A stretch of DNA of 64,000 nucleotides from Oscillospiraceae bacterium (GTDB lineage: Bacteria; Bacillota; Clostridia; Oscillospirales; Oscillospiraceae). The translations under genes and the position numbers were made by a program. The notes beneath the pieces were generated by a model. The model saw nothing but the letters and a program-made list of their open reading frames with translations, had not been told where the DNA came from and made no database searches. Below are positions 1 through 8,430 of this stretch, piece by piece; positions within the stretch are counted from its first letter, which is position 1; every line of letters starts with the position of its first letter. The stretch covers positions 1 to 64,000 of the forward strand of contig JAFTGE010000026.1 of NCBI GenBank assembly GCA_017458085.1, read 5' to 3'.

Positions 1-1245
1 AACGAGGGCATCAACGCCATCATGCACGACGGCTTTGAGCAGATGGCTCACGACGTGGACGCTGTTTTCCCCGGCACCTTCGACAAGGTCTAAGAGCTTA
101 TCAAGCTCTGCGACCGCGTTACCAACAGCAAGGACGCCATCTCTATGGCCGATCCTCCCATGAGCAAGGCCCAGATGCACTTAAAGCACCCGGACTTTGT
201 CCGTGTGGCCGGCTACAGCGCCACCGAGGTCATCAAGACCTTCAATCGTCCCCAGAAGGCTGTGGATATGCTGACCCCCTACTGGATCTACGTGGGCGAG
301 CCGATGGACAATCTGCCCTTTACCATTTACGCCTACTGCATGGCCGACTACTTCCGCGGCAGCTTTGTACCCCGTAACCGCTCCCACGAGATGAGCATGC
401 GCATGCAGCAGAAGGTGGAAGAGGGCGGCGCGCAGTTTGAGTTCCGCCAGGAGGTCGAGAAGATCCTGGTCAAGGACGGCAGAGTTTACGGCGTACGCAC
501 AAGACGCGGCGATGAGATCCACTGCGACTATGTCATCTCCGGCGCTTACCCCAACCGTGTCTACACCCAGATGATCGAGCCGCTCAGCGAGGTTCCCGAA
601 GGCGCCATCAAGTTCGTCAACGGCAACCGCCTGAACGTCTGCCCGGTGTCTGTCATGCTGATTCTGGCCGGCACGCCCGAAGAAAACGGTTTTGTCAACT
701 ACAACACCTTCTCAGGCGACACCATGGACACCAATGAGATCTGGCGCAATTCCCAGAATCTTACCGAGCCCTACAACTTCCTGACCACCGTCTGCCTCAA
801 CTTCGCAAATCCCGACTGCGTACCCGCGGGCTACACCCATGTGTCCATCACGAACCTCGTACCGGTCGACCCGTTCCTGGACGTGAAGGAGGAAGAGTAC
901 TATGACCTCAAGCGCCGTCTGGCATCGGAGATGATCGGCAAGTTTATCGAGGCCAACGGCGTGGACTTCCGCAGCCGCATTGCCGAGATTGAGGTTTCCA
1001 CGCCTATCACCATCTCCCACTATGTGGGCGCCTGGAAGGGCAGCATCTACGGGTACAGCCACTCTATGGATAACCACATCGTGGCCAAGCGCACCATGGA
1101 GGAAGAGGATCACTTCATCAAGGGCCTGGAGTTTGCCGGCGCCCACGCTTTGGCGGGTGACGGACAGGCGCCCCAGATCAAGAACGGCAGACTGGCCGCC
1201 AAGGGCGTTTTGAAAGACATGAAGAAAAAGGAGGCCGCAAGATGA
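1..1245 (+). pseudogene. FAD-dependent oxidoreductase, 5'-partial, interrupted by in-frame TAA
   Basis: Flavoprotein oxidoreductase of the phytoene-desaturase/NAD(P)-FAD type, cut by the window edge and interrupted by TAA at 91-93. The same frame is open on both sides of the stop (FDKV before, ELIKLC after) and reads as one continuous protein, so this is a nonsense-interrupted gene rather than two genes. The downstream part ends with the C-terminal FAD contact GDGQAPQIKNG typical of the family. Restart at ATG 145 is possible, but that product would lack the N-terminal dinucleotide-binding fold. Its TGA overlaps the ATG of the next gene, so the two form one transcription unit and are probably electron-transfer partners. 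Sequencing error is an alternative explanation for the stop. The substrate cannot be recognised. Confidence 0.75.
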
Positions 1246-2435
1246 GTGTCAATATCAACGGATTTCTGAAGGACGTAGGCGGCGCCAGCCGTGTGACCAA
1301 GGCCCGCCGCGAGAAGCTTGAGAAAGCCTCCGCCGTTCCCCAGCCCAAGGACGCCATCCGTGAGCTGTCCGATAAGCTGCATCCGCTGGAGATGAAGTTT
1401 AAGCTGGTCTCCATCGTCGATGCCTCGCCCACAGCCAAGACCTTCCGCTTTGAGTCCGCGGATGGACACATCCCCGTGTTCCAGAGCGGCCAGTACGTCA
1501 ACTTCCGCCTGAAGATCGGTGAAAGCCTGCTGACCCGCCCCTATACCATTGCCTCCGCTCCCTTCGAGGCCCGTACGGACAAGCCCTTCTTTGAGGTCAC
1601 CATCCGCCGCAATGCCCCCTACCTGGTTCCCGACTACCTGTTTGAGAACCTGAAGGTCGGCGATGTGCTGGACGGCGCCCTGCCCTTTGGCACCTTCTAT
1701 TATGAGCCCCTGCGCGACACCAAGAATCTGGTGGCTCTGGCCGGCGGCTCCGGCATTACGCCGTTCCACTCCATGGCTAAGGAGATCGCCTACGGCAAGC
1801 TCAAGGGCCAGTGCAAGCTGACCATCCTCTACGGCTCTGTCAAGTCCAGCGACATCGTCCTGAAGGATGAGCTGGATAAGATCTGCGCCGACTGCCCGGA
1901 TGTCAAGGTCGTGCACGTCCTCTCCGACGATCCCGACTGGCAGGGTGAAAAGGGCTTTATCAACCGGGCCATCATCGAGAAGTACTCCGGCCCCGACACC
2001 ACTTACATGTTCTGCGGCCCGCTGGCTATGTACCAGTTCGTGTCCAAGGCGCTGGATGAGATGGGGGTTCCCAAGTACCGCTTCCGCCACGACGTGGTCA
2101 ATAACCCCGCCGACATCTCCACCTGCCCCGGCTACCCCAAGGGCACCGAGACCAAGACCTTCAAAATCACCGTGGTGCGCGGCATCCATGAGGACGTCAT
2201 TGACGCCAAAGCCTCCGAGCCCGTGGCTGTCGCCCTCGAACGCGCGGCCATCCCGGTGGACACCCACTGCCGCAACGGTGAGTGCGGCTTCTGCCGCAGC
2301 CAGCTTTTGTCCGGCGATATCTTCGTCTCGCCCGTCGGTGACGGCCGCCGCGAGATGGACAAGCAGCTGGGCTGGTTCCACGCCTGCTCTGCCTGGCCCC
2401 TCACCGATCTCAAGATCAAGATTCCCATTATGTAA
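1242..2435 (+). CDS. Flavin reductase with C-terminal plant-type [2Fe-2S] ferredoxin domain
   Basis: A 397-residue electron-transfer protein. After about 50 linker residues comes a ferredoxin-NADP reductase module: the FAD-binding motif RPYTIAS near residue 100, the nucleotide-binding GGSGITPFHSM near 170 and a CGP motif near 260. The last 90 residues are a plant-type ferredoxin domain with C-x4-C-x2-C (CRNGECGFC) and the fourth ligand in FHACSAWP. Known family members pass electrons between NAD(P)H, flavin and the cluster. The start overlaps the stop of the upstream flavoprotein (ATGA), so the two are probably translated together and this protein probably feeds it electrons (inference). A bidirectional terminator follows. 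Confidence 0.85.
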   Translation: MSVNINGFLKDVGGASRVTKARREKLEKASAVPQPKDAIRELSDKLHPLEMKFKLVSIVDASPTAKTFRFESADGHIPVFQSGQYVNFRLKIGESLLTRPYTIASAPFEARTDKPFFEVTIRRNAPYLVPDYLFENLKVGDVLDGALPFGTFYYEPLRDTKNLVALAGGSGITPFHSMAKEIAYGKLKGQCKLTILYGSVKSSDIVLKDELDKICADCPDVKVVHVLSDDPDWQGEKGFINRAIIEKYSGPDTTYMFCGPLAMYQFVSKALDEMGVPKYRFRHDVVNNPADISTCPGYPKGTETKTFKITVVRGIHEDVIDAKASEPVAVALERAAIPVDTHCRNGECGFCRSQLLSGDIFVSPVGDGRREMDKQLGWFHACSAWPLTDLKIKIPIM

Positions 2436-2450
2436 GATAAAGCGAAAAAG

Positions 2451-2480
2451 AAAAAGCTGTGTCGAAGGACACAGCTTTTT
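2451..2480. terminator. Bidirectional intrinsic terminator
   Basis: A perfect 13-bp stem (2451-2463 with 2468-2480) and GAAG tetraloop, with A5 on the left and T5 on the right. It can therefore end transcription from both strands between the convergent flavin reductase and glycyl-radical activase genes. Confidence 0.9.
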
Positions 2481-2514
2481 CCTTTAAGGTTTTCATAATT
2501 TGGTTCACATAACG

Positions 2515-3357
2515 CTATACCACGTAGGCTTTTTCCGCACCGAGAGAGCGGGCCAGGGCAGCAAAGCGCTCGGCATAGTCGGCGTCCGTCGTGTCCTCGC
2601 CCAGGAGCTTTTGGTATTGTTCACGCACGCCGAAGGGACGGTAGCGGATGATCTTGTAAAAGCAGGCGCCGCCGATGCGCTCGGCCACATAGCGGACGGT
2701 CTCCTCGTTCTCCTGATCGCGGCCGGGAAAGATGATGGTGCGCACCTCGTAGAGCTTATTCACGCGCAGCAGGTAGTCCAGATTCTTCAGCACCGTCGCG
2801 CGGTCGTGGGAGATGAGGGTGTTGTTCCACGCTTCCCCGACGGCCTTGACATCCAGCATCACGCCGTCGGAAACAGCCAGCACGCGGGGATCGGCCGAAA
2901 AATCAAAGGAACCGTTGGAGTCAATGAGGCAGGTTTTACCCAGCTTTTTGACCTCGGAAAACAGGTCGATCAGAAATTCATTGCGCAGCGTGCATTCCCC
3001 GCCGGAGGTGGTGATGCCGCCGATGTAGGGCGCGGTGCGGTGAATTTCGCGCATGACCTCCTCCACCGTCATCCAGCGGACGCGGGGCGAGGCGTCATGG
3101 GGGCAGGTTTTGATACAGGCGTCGCACTGGACGCAGGCCCGGTGGTTCCACTGCACCTTCCCGTCCGCGTCCACCGACAGCGCCCCGACGGGACAGCCCG
3201 GCACGCACGCGCCGCAGTTGCGGCACATGTGGATGGTCTCCGGGTTATGGCAGAACAGACAGTTGAAGGGGCAGCCCTGAAAGAAAATGGAGGTGCGGTT
3301 GCCGGGCCCGTCCACATTGGAGAAGGGGATGATCTTATTGACCGGCGCTCTCTTCAT
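2515..3357 (-). CDS. yjjW: Glycyl-radical enzyme activase, YjjW family
   Basis: Radical SAM activase that installs the glycyl radical on the YjjI-type enzyme encoded just upstream. Near the N-terminus is IIPFSNVDGPGNR followed by the radical SAM ligands CPFNCLFC (C-x3-C-x2-C). Two ferredoxin-like clusters are inserted next: CRNCGACVPGCP and CVQCDACIKTCP. This is the standard layout of GRE activases with auxiliary 4Fe-4S clusters. TTSGGE, the usual SAM-contact motif, follows. I place the start at ATG 3357 (280 aa), which gives the family's normal N-terminus. An in-frame TTG at 3378 is possible, and neither start has a strong ribosome-binding site. Both starts overlap the 3' end of yjjI, so translation is coupled. 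Confidence 0.85.
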   Translation of the reverse strand: MKRAPVNKIIPFSNVDGPGNRTSIFFQGCPFNCLFCHNPETIHMCRNCGACVPGCPVGALSVDADGKVQWNHRACVQCDACIKTCPHDASPRVRWMTVEEVMREIHRTAPYIGGITTSGGECTLRNEFLIDLFSEVKKLGKTCLIDSNGSFDFSADPRVLAVSDGVMLDVKAVGEAWNNTLISHDRATVLKNLDYLLRVNKLYEVRTIIFPGRDQENEETVRYVAERIGGACFYKIIRYRPFGVREQYQKLLGEDTTDADYAERFAALARSLGAEKAYVV

Positions 3358-4855
3358 GGTGCTGCACCCGGCGGTCAAGGGCGTGGCCGCCGTCCTGGGC
3401 GCCCATGCCGAAGACAGTCACGTTGTTGAGCGACTGCTTCTTCTGGCGCAGCTTCTCGATCTCGCTCTTTTTGACCAGGTAGCCCGTCACACGCACGACG
3501 TCGTTATTCTCCAGATACCCGGAGAAGTAGCGCAGACCGTTGGCCAGCGAGCCCTTGATGATGGGCAGGATCGCCTCAGGCGTTTTGAGATAGGTCTCCT
3601 CAAACTTGAAGATGTCGCCGGTGCCGGTGGGGAAGTAGGGATGGAACTTCTCGTTGACCTCCAGCTGTTCGAGCATGGTGGGCTCGACGCCGATGGGGAT
3701 GCGGGTGCCGGGAGAGTCGTCCATGCCGTCGGTATCGATGCCGACCTGGGCGTGCAGGCGGTAGCGGTGGCCGCAGGAATCGCAATACGGCGCTTCATGC
3801 GCGGCAACATAGCTCTCGATCCGATCCATGATCCGGATGCCGAGAGCGGTGGCCTCCTCATTCATGCCGAAGCCCTGCTTCTTATCCTCAATGCCCAGCA
3901 GATGGTTGCAGCACTCGGCCAGACCCACCACGCCGAACATGCCGGTGAAGTTCTCCAGCTTGACAAATCCCTCGGTCACGAGGAAATTGGACTTGAAGAA
4001 GCTCGACTGCTCGACGATGAACTTGACGCGCTTGTCCATGTACTCAAGCTGGAGATCCATGTACTTTTTCAGCTCGTTTTCCAGAAAATCCTCCGGGCTC
4101 TTGGCGTCGAGCGAGCACTCATACAGGCGCATGCGGGGCAGGGTGAAGCCGCCGCCCGCGATCTGCAGGCCGTTGTAGCAGGAGGCGATGGCATAGCGCT
4201 CGCCCCACTCCTTGACAAACATGCGGTGGTTGGCAAAGGAGGGCTTGGCGGTCTTGAGCATGCACTTGATACAGGCCAGGGCAAAGTCGTCACTGGTCAG
4301 CTCGGGGTCATAGCGCAGCGTCAGGTTGGGGATGGCCAGCTGCATCTCCTCCGTCAGCTCCAGCAGGAGGCGCGCGGTGACGGAATCGGCCGGCCCGATG
4401 TCGGCATGGACAAAGGAGTCAGTCAGCACCTTGTCGATCTGGAGCAAAAACTGGCGCAGCACCTTCTTGGCAAAGGCGCGGTCTTCCTTGAGCACAAAGG
4501 GCTCAAGCAGCTTATCCAGGTCACCGAGGTAGACGGGGTAGGTGGTGATGGAGGGCACGTGGGCATAGAAGATCTCCAGCACGTTCACTGCTTCCAGCAG
4601 ATCCGTCGGGGGATCAAGCTCCAAAAACTTGCAGCCCTTTTCAAACAGCAGCTCGTAGTCGGGGCAGATGTAACGGGGACGGAAGGGCATGCAGCCCTCG
4701 TTCAGGTCGCACAGGGCGCCCTTGGCCTTGGCCTCGTAGTAGGCGTCGGAATAGCGCAGGGTGTCGTCGGTGCTCTCACCCAACTGGGCCAGAGCGATGA
4801 GCTGCTGGCGGTAGGTCAGCACCTCGTTGGAGATAATGTCAAAGGCTTTGGACAA
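3335..4855 (-). CDS. yjjI: Glycyl radical enzyme, YjjI family
   Basis: A 506-residue oxygen-sensitive enzyme of unknown substrate. The glycyl-radical loop is RVTGY in the C-terminal part, the catalytic cysteine is probably that in AIASCYNG, and the family signature NNVTVFGMGAQDGGHALDRR lies near the C-terminus. The size matches YjjI (about 510 aa), which is shorter than PFL. The start is TTG at 4855, fixed by a strong AAGGAGG nine bases upstream. Its activase overlaps its 3' end, so enzyme and activator are made together from the promoter at 4910-4938. The reaction catalysed by YjjI is not established, so I do not assign one. Confidence 0.88.
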   Translation of the reverse strand: MSKAFDIISNEVLTYRQQLIALAQLGESTDDTLRYSDAYYEAKAKGALCDLNEGCMPFRPRYICPDYELLFEKGCKFLELDPPTDLLEAVNVLEIFYAHVPSITTYPVYLGDLDKLLEPFVLKEDRAFAKKVLRQFLLQIDKVLTDSFVHADIGPADSVTARLLLELTEEMQLAIPNLTLRYDPELTSDDFALACIKCMLKTAKPSFANHRMFVKEWGERYAIASCYNGLQIAGGGFTLPRMRLYECSLDAKSPEDFLENELKKYMDLQLEYMDKRVKFIVEQSSFFKSNFLVTEGFVKLENFTGMFGVVGLAECCNHLLGIEDKKQGFGMNEEATALGIRIMDRIESYVAAHEAPYCDSCGHRYRLHAQVGIDTDGMDDSPGTRIPIGVEPTMLEQLEVNEKFHPYFPTGTGDIFKFEETYLKTPEAILPIIKGSLANGLRYFSGYLENNDVVRVTGYLVKKSEIEKLRQKKQSLNNVTVFGMGAQDGGHALDRRVQHHEESAGQ

Positions 4856-4909
4856 AATTGTCTCCTCCTTGCATATATGTTGTGGGTAATATTCAGAATT
4901 TGCCCAAAT

Positions 4910-4938
4910 AGTATACTAGATTTGTGCGCAGCGGTCAA
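4910..4938 (-). promoter_or_regulatory. Sigma-A promoter of yjjI-yjjW
   Basis: On the minus strand: -35 TTGACC (4933-4938), 17-bp spacer, -10 TATACT (4910-4915). It sits about 60 bp upstream of the TTG start. A 7-bp CCCCGGA/TCCGGGG stem at 4941-4971 lies just beyond it and may separate it from the HAD gene. Confidence 0.75.
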
Positions 4939-4982
4939 GGCCCCGGAACAGCATACAGCGCCGCTCCGGGGCTGTTGATCGA

Positions 4983-5627
4983 TCAGGGGAGAGTCAGCAG
5001 GTAATTTCCCAGGGCGGGGATGGAGTCGACAAGGATGTCGGCACCGGCGGCCTCCAGCTCACCCTCGGCGGCATAGCCGTAGCGCACGCCGACGCAGGCT
5101 ACGCCGCAGGTCTTTGCCCCAGCCACGTCGTACTTGGTGTCCCCGACGAGGACGCAGCGGCTCGGCTCAGCCCCGAGCGCCGCCATGACGCCGCGCAGGA
5201 CCCCGGCCTTGGTGCCGTCGTTATCCTCCCGGGCGCCCACAATGGCGTCAAAGAGACCGAGCATGTCCTCCCTGGCCAGCAGCTCCTCCGCCAGGGGCTG
5301 GGGCTTGGAGGTGGCGATGCCGAGGGTGTACCCGTGATCACGGAGCGTCAGCAGCACATCCTTGATGCCGGGGAAGACGCGGCATTCATACATGCCGATG
5401 GGACGATAGCGCTCCCGATAATCCGCGACGGCCTGATTGGCGGTTTCAAGGTCGAAGCCGAAGACCTCCATGAACTTTTCCACCAGCGGCGGCCCGGCAA
5501 AGCAGCGCAGCGCCTCCGGCTCCGCGTCCAGGCCCTGCTTGCGGATGGCGTATTGGACGGATCTGGTGATGCCCTCGACGGTATCGTAGACCGTGCCGTC
5601 AAAGTCAAAGAGAATGACCGTGTTCAC
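4983..5627 (-). CDS. HAD-family hydrolase, phosphoglycolate phosphatase-like
   Basis: A 214-residue HAD superfamily phosphatase. Motif I is FDFDGT with nucleophile D8 and acid D10, motif II is IATSKP, and motif III/IV is LVGDTKYDVAGA. The alpha-helical cap between motifs I and II fits the Gph/PpaX/YqaB group, which acts on small phosphorylated metabolites such as phosphoglycolate or pyrophosphate. The substrate cannot be read from sequence. The start is GTG at 5627, four bases after the TAA of the HTH gene, so both are expressed from the promoter at 6137-6165 and coupling is likely. No strong ribosome-binding site is seen. Confidence 0.85.
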   Translation of the reverse strand: MNTVILFDFDGTVYDTVEGITRSVQYAIRKQGLDAEPEALRCFAGPPLVEKFMEVFGFDLETANQAVADYRERYRPIGMYECRVFPGIKDVLLTLRDHGYTLGIATSKPQPLAEELLAREDMLGLFDAIVGAREDNDGTKAGVLRGVMAALGAEPSRCVLVGDTKYDVAGAKTCGVACVGVRYGYAAEGELEAAGADILVDSIPALGNYLLTLP

Positions 5628-5631
5628 CGTT

Positions 5632-6099
5632 TTACTTCTTGCCGAACATGTCGATGGCGCTGCCGATGAGAGAGGTGAGGATGTCGCCGGTATCGACGGC
5701 CTCGCCCTTGAGCACGGCCACGGCCTTCTTCTTCGTGTCGCTGTCGGCGGCGCGGTAGAGCTCCACCAGCTTCTTCTCCGCGGCGGTGTAGGTGTCGGCG
5801 GTGGTTTTTTTCGTGCTTGCGGTGGTCTTCTTCGCGGTCGTGGTCGTCTTCTTGGCCATGGAGGCGGTCTTCTTGGCGGCGGTGGTGCCGGACTTGGCGG
5901 CCTCCAGAAGGGAGGTTTGGGTCACGCCGGTGATCTTGGCGATCTGCTTGAGCACCGCCTGGGTCAGCTCCTTTTCCCCGCGCTCGGCCTTGCTGATGTC
6001 CGAGGCGCTGACGCCGTCGATCTTTTTGGCCAGGGCTTCCTGGCTCAGGCCGGCGTTGGTGCGGGCTTCCTTAATGAGTGGACCTACTTTGTTTGCCAT
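5632..6099 (-). CDS. XRE-type HTH protein with histone H1-like Lys/Thr/Ala repeat
   Basis: A 155-residue protein in three parts. Residues 1-65 are a Cro/CI-type helix-turn-helix (IKEARTNAGLSQEALAKKI, then SASDISKAERG). Residues about 70-100 are a low-complexity basic stretch of AKKT/TKKT repeats like those of histone H1 or AlgP-type tails. A C-terminal helical segment begins near TAAEKKLVELY. The start at 6099 is set by GGGAGGAACCAACC just upstream, and the longer in-frame extension has no ribosome-binding site. Transcription comes from the promoter at 6137-6165. The HTH suggests site-specific DNA binding and the basic tail suggests non-specific binding, so it may be a nucleoid-type regulator (inference). 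Confidence 0.75.
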   Translation of the reverse strand: MANKVGPLIKEARTNAGLSQEALAKKIDGVSASDISKAERGEKELTQAVLKQIAKITGVTQTSLLEAAKSGTTAAKKTASMAKKTTTTAKKTTASTKKTTADTYTAAEKKLVELYRAADSDTKKKAVAVLKGEAVDTGDILTSLIGSAIDMFGKK

Positions 6100-6136
6100 G
6101 GTTGGTTCCTCCCTGTTTCTATATCTTGATATGGTC

Positions 6137-6165
6137 AGTATAACAGAGCGCCCACGCGCGCGCAA
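6137..6165 (-). promoter_or_regulatory. Sigma-A promoter of the HTH-HAD operon
   Basis: Minus strand -35 TTGCGC (6160-6165), 17-bp spacer, -10 TATACT (6137-6142), about 38 bp upstream of the HTH start codon. Confidence 0.7.
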
Positions 6166-6197
6166 CCGATTTTTCTCAGATTCGACCGGCGGTCATA

Positions 6198-6226
6198 TTG
6201 AATTTTTGGGTATAAAATGCTATTGT
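6198..6226 (+). promoter_or_regulatory. Probable promoter of the PrsW gene
   Basis: -35 TTGAAT (6198-6203), 17-bp spacer, -10 TATTGT (6221-6226), 35 bp upstream of ATG 6261. It is divergent from the HTH operon promoter. Confidence 0.5.
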
Positions 6227-6260
6227 TGTACCAAAAGTAAGAGAGGCAGGAGGCGTGCGT

Positions 6261-6992
6261 ATGTATTTTTATGCCAATCCGATTTTAATAGCCGCGGCGG
6301 TGATCCCGGCGATCATTCTGCTGGGCAAGGTGGAAAAGGCCGACCGGCTGGAGAAGGAAAGCAGGCGGCTGCTGGTCTCGCTGGTGCTGTTCGGAATCGT
6401 GGCCACGTTCTTCGCCTCCATGGGTGAGCAGCTGGGGATGGCGGTTTTGAGCCGGATCTTCCCCGAAGGCGGACTGGTGTTCAACATCCTGCTGTATTTC
6501 GGCGTGGTGGCCTTCTCGGAGGAGGGCGCCAAGTATGTGCTGCTCAAGCGGAAGACCTGGAACAATCCCGAATTTAATTGCCAGTTTGACGGCGTTGTGT
6601 ACAGCGTATTCGTCTCGCTGGGCTTTGCCCTGTGGGAAAACATCGGGTATGTCGCGATGTACGGCCTGTCCACGGCGCTGGTGCGCGCAGTGACCGCGGT
6701 GCCGGGCCATGCCTGCTTCGGCGTGTTCATGGGCACCTGGTACGGTATGGCCAAGCGGCGCGAGGGCGCCGGAGACGATCCCGGCGCGGCCCGGCTGCGC
6801 AAGAATGCGCTGCTGATCCCGGCCCTGCTGCACGGGTTTTACGATTTTGCCGCCACCTATCAGGATACCTGGATGGGTCTGGTGTTTCTGGTGTTTGTGG
6901 TGGCCATGTTTGTCACGGCTGTGCGCCTGGTGCGCCGTGTTTCGGCCAACGATGTCTATATCGACCCCAACCGCTTTGGCTTCTGGAACTGA
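6261..6992 (+). CDS. prsW: PrsW-family intramembrane metalloprotease
   Basis: A 243-residue polytopic membrane protein with about seven hydrophobic segments. It carries the PrsW/CAAX-protease-related motifs: EEGAK (residues 87-91), FALWEN with E126, H150 in VPGHACFGVFMG, and HGFYD (H191-D195). In the characterised family these residues bind a metal and cleave membrane substrates, for example anti-sigma factors in Bacillus; the substrate here is unknown. ATG 6261 is chosen because AGGAGG (6248-6253) is correctly spaced for it and too close to the GTG at 6255. The gene stands alone between divergent and convergent neighbours and ends in a hairpin terminator. Confidence 0.88.
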   Translation: MYFYANPILIAAAVIPAIILLGKVEKADRLEKESRRLLVSLVLFGIVATFFASMGEQLGMAVLSRIFPEGGLVFNILLYFGVVAFSEEGAKYVLLKRKTWNNPEFNCQFDGVVYSVFVSLGFALWENIGYVAMYGLSTALVRAVTAVPGHACFGVFMGTWYGMAKRREGAGDDPGAARLRKNALLIPALLHGFYDFAATYQDTWMGLVFLVFVVAMFVTAVRLVRRVSANDVYIDPNRFGFWN

Positions 6993-7006
6993 ATCAAGGA
7001 CAAAAA

Positions 7007-7046
7007 GCCGCCCGGATAGCGTGAGCCTATCCGGGCGGCGTGTTTT
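7007..7046. terminator. Bidirectional hairpin terminator
   Basis: A perfect 13-bp stem (7007-7019 with 7027-7039) flanked by an A5 run on the left and GTGTTTT on the right, between two convergent genes. Confidence 0.75.
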
Positions 7047-7390
7047 CAGAGATCGTTTCTTTCCTCAAATTTCTTCTCGGCCTTGGTGATCAGATTCTCG
7101 TCATAGGCCCAGCCGCGGTCGACCAGCCAGAAGCCCTCGAAGTCCTCATCCTCATCGGTGATCTCGTCGCGCATGTTGCGCTCAAGCTTGATGCGGGTCT
7201 CGTAAGCGCGCAGCTCCTTGACCGTGAAGGGCAGGCCCAGCTCCTCCGCCACGGGCAGCAGCACGTCGCGCACCACATCCTCCCGAATTTCCAGGCATCC
7301 GGGATAGGCGGCCTCAGCCTCGGCCAGGCGGCGGCGCAGGGCCGCGTCCGCGCTATATATGGCAAAGAATTTTTCAACATTTTCCGTCAT
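7046..7390 (-). CDS. Small Nif11-like protein of unknown function
   Basis: A 114-residue acidic soluble protein with no signal peptide. The first 75 residues (MTENVEKFFAIYSADAALR, then LGLPFTVKELRAYE) resemble in pattern the Nif11-like leader domain: a short helix, a 'd..lr..l' stretch, then 'g.pft..el'. There is no Gly-Gly cleavage site or cysteine-rich core, so a RiPP precursor role is not supported. The C-terminus is charged (DEDEDFEGFW, KAEKKFEERNDL). The start at ATG 7390 has a weak GGAG upstream. It is transcribed alone from a promoter whose -10 lies inside a perfect palindrome (7472-7497), so it is probably repressed by a dimeric regulator. I do not recognise its function. Confidence 0.6.
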   Translation of the reverse strand: MTENVEKFFAIYSADAALRRRLAEAEAAYPGCLEIREDVVRDVLLPVAEELGLPFTVKELRAYETRIKLERNMRDEITDEDEDFEGFWLVDRGWAYDENLITKAEKKFEERNDL

Positions 7391-7471
7391 GGTAGCATCT
7401 CCGTTCGTATGGTGGATTTGTCGTGTTTTTCGGTTGCCGCGTAAGCGGCGAGAAAAACGACTTGAATTCAA

Positions 7472-7497
7472 TATAATAACCGCATGCGGTTATTATA
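7472..7497. promoter_or_regulatory. 26-bp perfect palindrome overlapping a -10 box (probable operator)
   Basis: A perfect inverted repeat with no spacer, centred at 7484/7485, with half-site TATAATAACCGCA. It covers the -10 and initial transcribed region of the minus-strand promoter at 7492-7520, as expected for a repressor dimer site. Confidence 0.65.
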
Positions 7498-7520
7498 CTG
7501 AAAGGCCGCGGCAATTGCAA
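7492..7520 (-). promoter_or_regulatory. Sigma-A promoter of the Nif11-like gene
   Basis: Minus strand -35 TTGCAA (7515-7520), 17-bp spacer, perfect -10 TATAAT (7492-7497). The leader to ATG 7390 is about 95 nt. Confidence 0.75.
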
Positions 7521-7557
7521 GAGGCCGGAACAAAGGCGGGCGCTTGCGCGTCTTTAC

Positions 7558-7586
7558 TTGCGAATCGACCGGAACTGTGATATGAT
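7558..7586 (+). promoter_or_regulatory. Promoter of the membrane protein-LRR operon
   Basis: -35 TTGCGA (7558-7563), 17-bp spacer, -10 TATGAT (7581-7586), 49 bp upstream of ATG 7636. Confidence 0.7.
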
Positions 7587-7635
7587 AAACTTCCTACATA
7601 GCGTTTCACATTTTTACATAAAGGATGGTTCCATT

Positions 7636-8430
7636 ATGAAGAAAACAAACGACGGCTCCCGTGTGAAATACTTCCTCGATAAGACCGGCTTCTTCGCCGA
7701 GAGCGCCATCTACTTCCTGTTCATGGCGGCCGTCTTCCGGCTGATCGGCTGCTGGGGACTGTGGACGGACCGGGTGTTTCTGCTGATGCAGATCGCGCTG
7801 CCGGTCGGCTGCTGCCTGCTGCTGGCGCTGTGCATCGTGCTGTTCGGCAAGAAGGGCTTCTTCCTGTCCTGCGTGCCGGTGCTGCTGGGCGTGGTGTTCT
7901 TTATCTTCAAGTCCCTCAGCTTCGATTCCTGGATGCACACCGTGCTGTGCATCCTGCTGTACATGCTGGTGGCCGTGCTGTACACGGCGACGGTGTTCGG
8001 CTGGATCCGCACCAAGTGGCTGCTGCCGCCGCTGTTCGGCCTGCCCTTCCTTTACCACGTGATCGTGGAGGATCTGCCCGCCTTGTCCAATACCGCCGAG
8101 CCTGTCACCTTCGCGGCCGGTATGCAGGAGATGAGCGTGCTGTGCATCATGGCGGCGCTGTTTTGCATCGGAATCGGGCTGAAGAAGCGGCCCGTGGAGC
8201 CCGCCGTGATCGAGGCCGAGACCGTGGAGCCGGAACCCATGCCGGAACCGGAGAGCGTGCCCGCGGCAGAGGCGGAGCCGGCAGAGATTGAACCGGCGGA
8301 GGCAGCTCCGGCAGAGAATGCTCCGGTGGATGAATCGTACTTTGAGCCTACGGGAGAGATCCCGGCGCTGACGCTCACGCCCGCGGCCGATGACGGCCAG
8401 GCGGCACAGGAAACGGAAGATGAACAGTAA
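7636..8430 (+). CDS. Polytopic membrane protein with acidic Pro/Ala/Glu-rich tail
   Basis: A 264-residue protein with about six predicted membrane segments in residues 15-185 (for example YFLFMAAVFRLIGCW and SVLCIMAALFCIGIGL). A hydrophilic tail rich in Glu, Pro and Ala follows (EPMPEPESVPAAEAEPAE and similar), probably an extended linker. No enzymatic motif is visible. The start is ATG 7636 behind AAAGGAT; the upstream in-frame codons lie inside the promoter. The 3' end overlaps the start of the LRR gene by 11 bases, so the two membrane proteins are translationally coupled and may act together. Function not recognised. Confidence 0.75.
   Translation: MKKTNDGSRVKYFLDKTGFFAESAIYFLFMAAVFRLIGCWGLWTDRVFLLMQIALPVGCCLLLALCIVLFGKKGFFLSCVPVLLGVVFFIFKSLSFDSWMHTVLCILLYMLVAVLYTATVFGWIRTKWLLPPLFGLPFLYHVIVEDLPALSNTAEPVTFAAGMQEMSVLCIMAALFCIGIGLKKRPVEPAVIEAETVEPEPMPEPESVPAAEAEPAEIEPAEAAPAENAPVDESYFEPTGEIPALTLTPAADDGQAAQETEDEQ

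Noticed and set aside
7046..7390. RiPP precursor peptide based on Nif11-like similarity
   Set aside because: No double-glycine cleavage site, no core peptide and no modification or export genes nearby.
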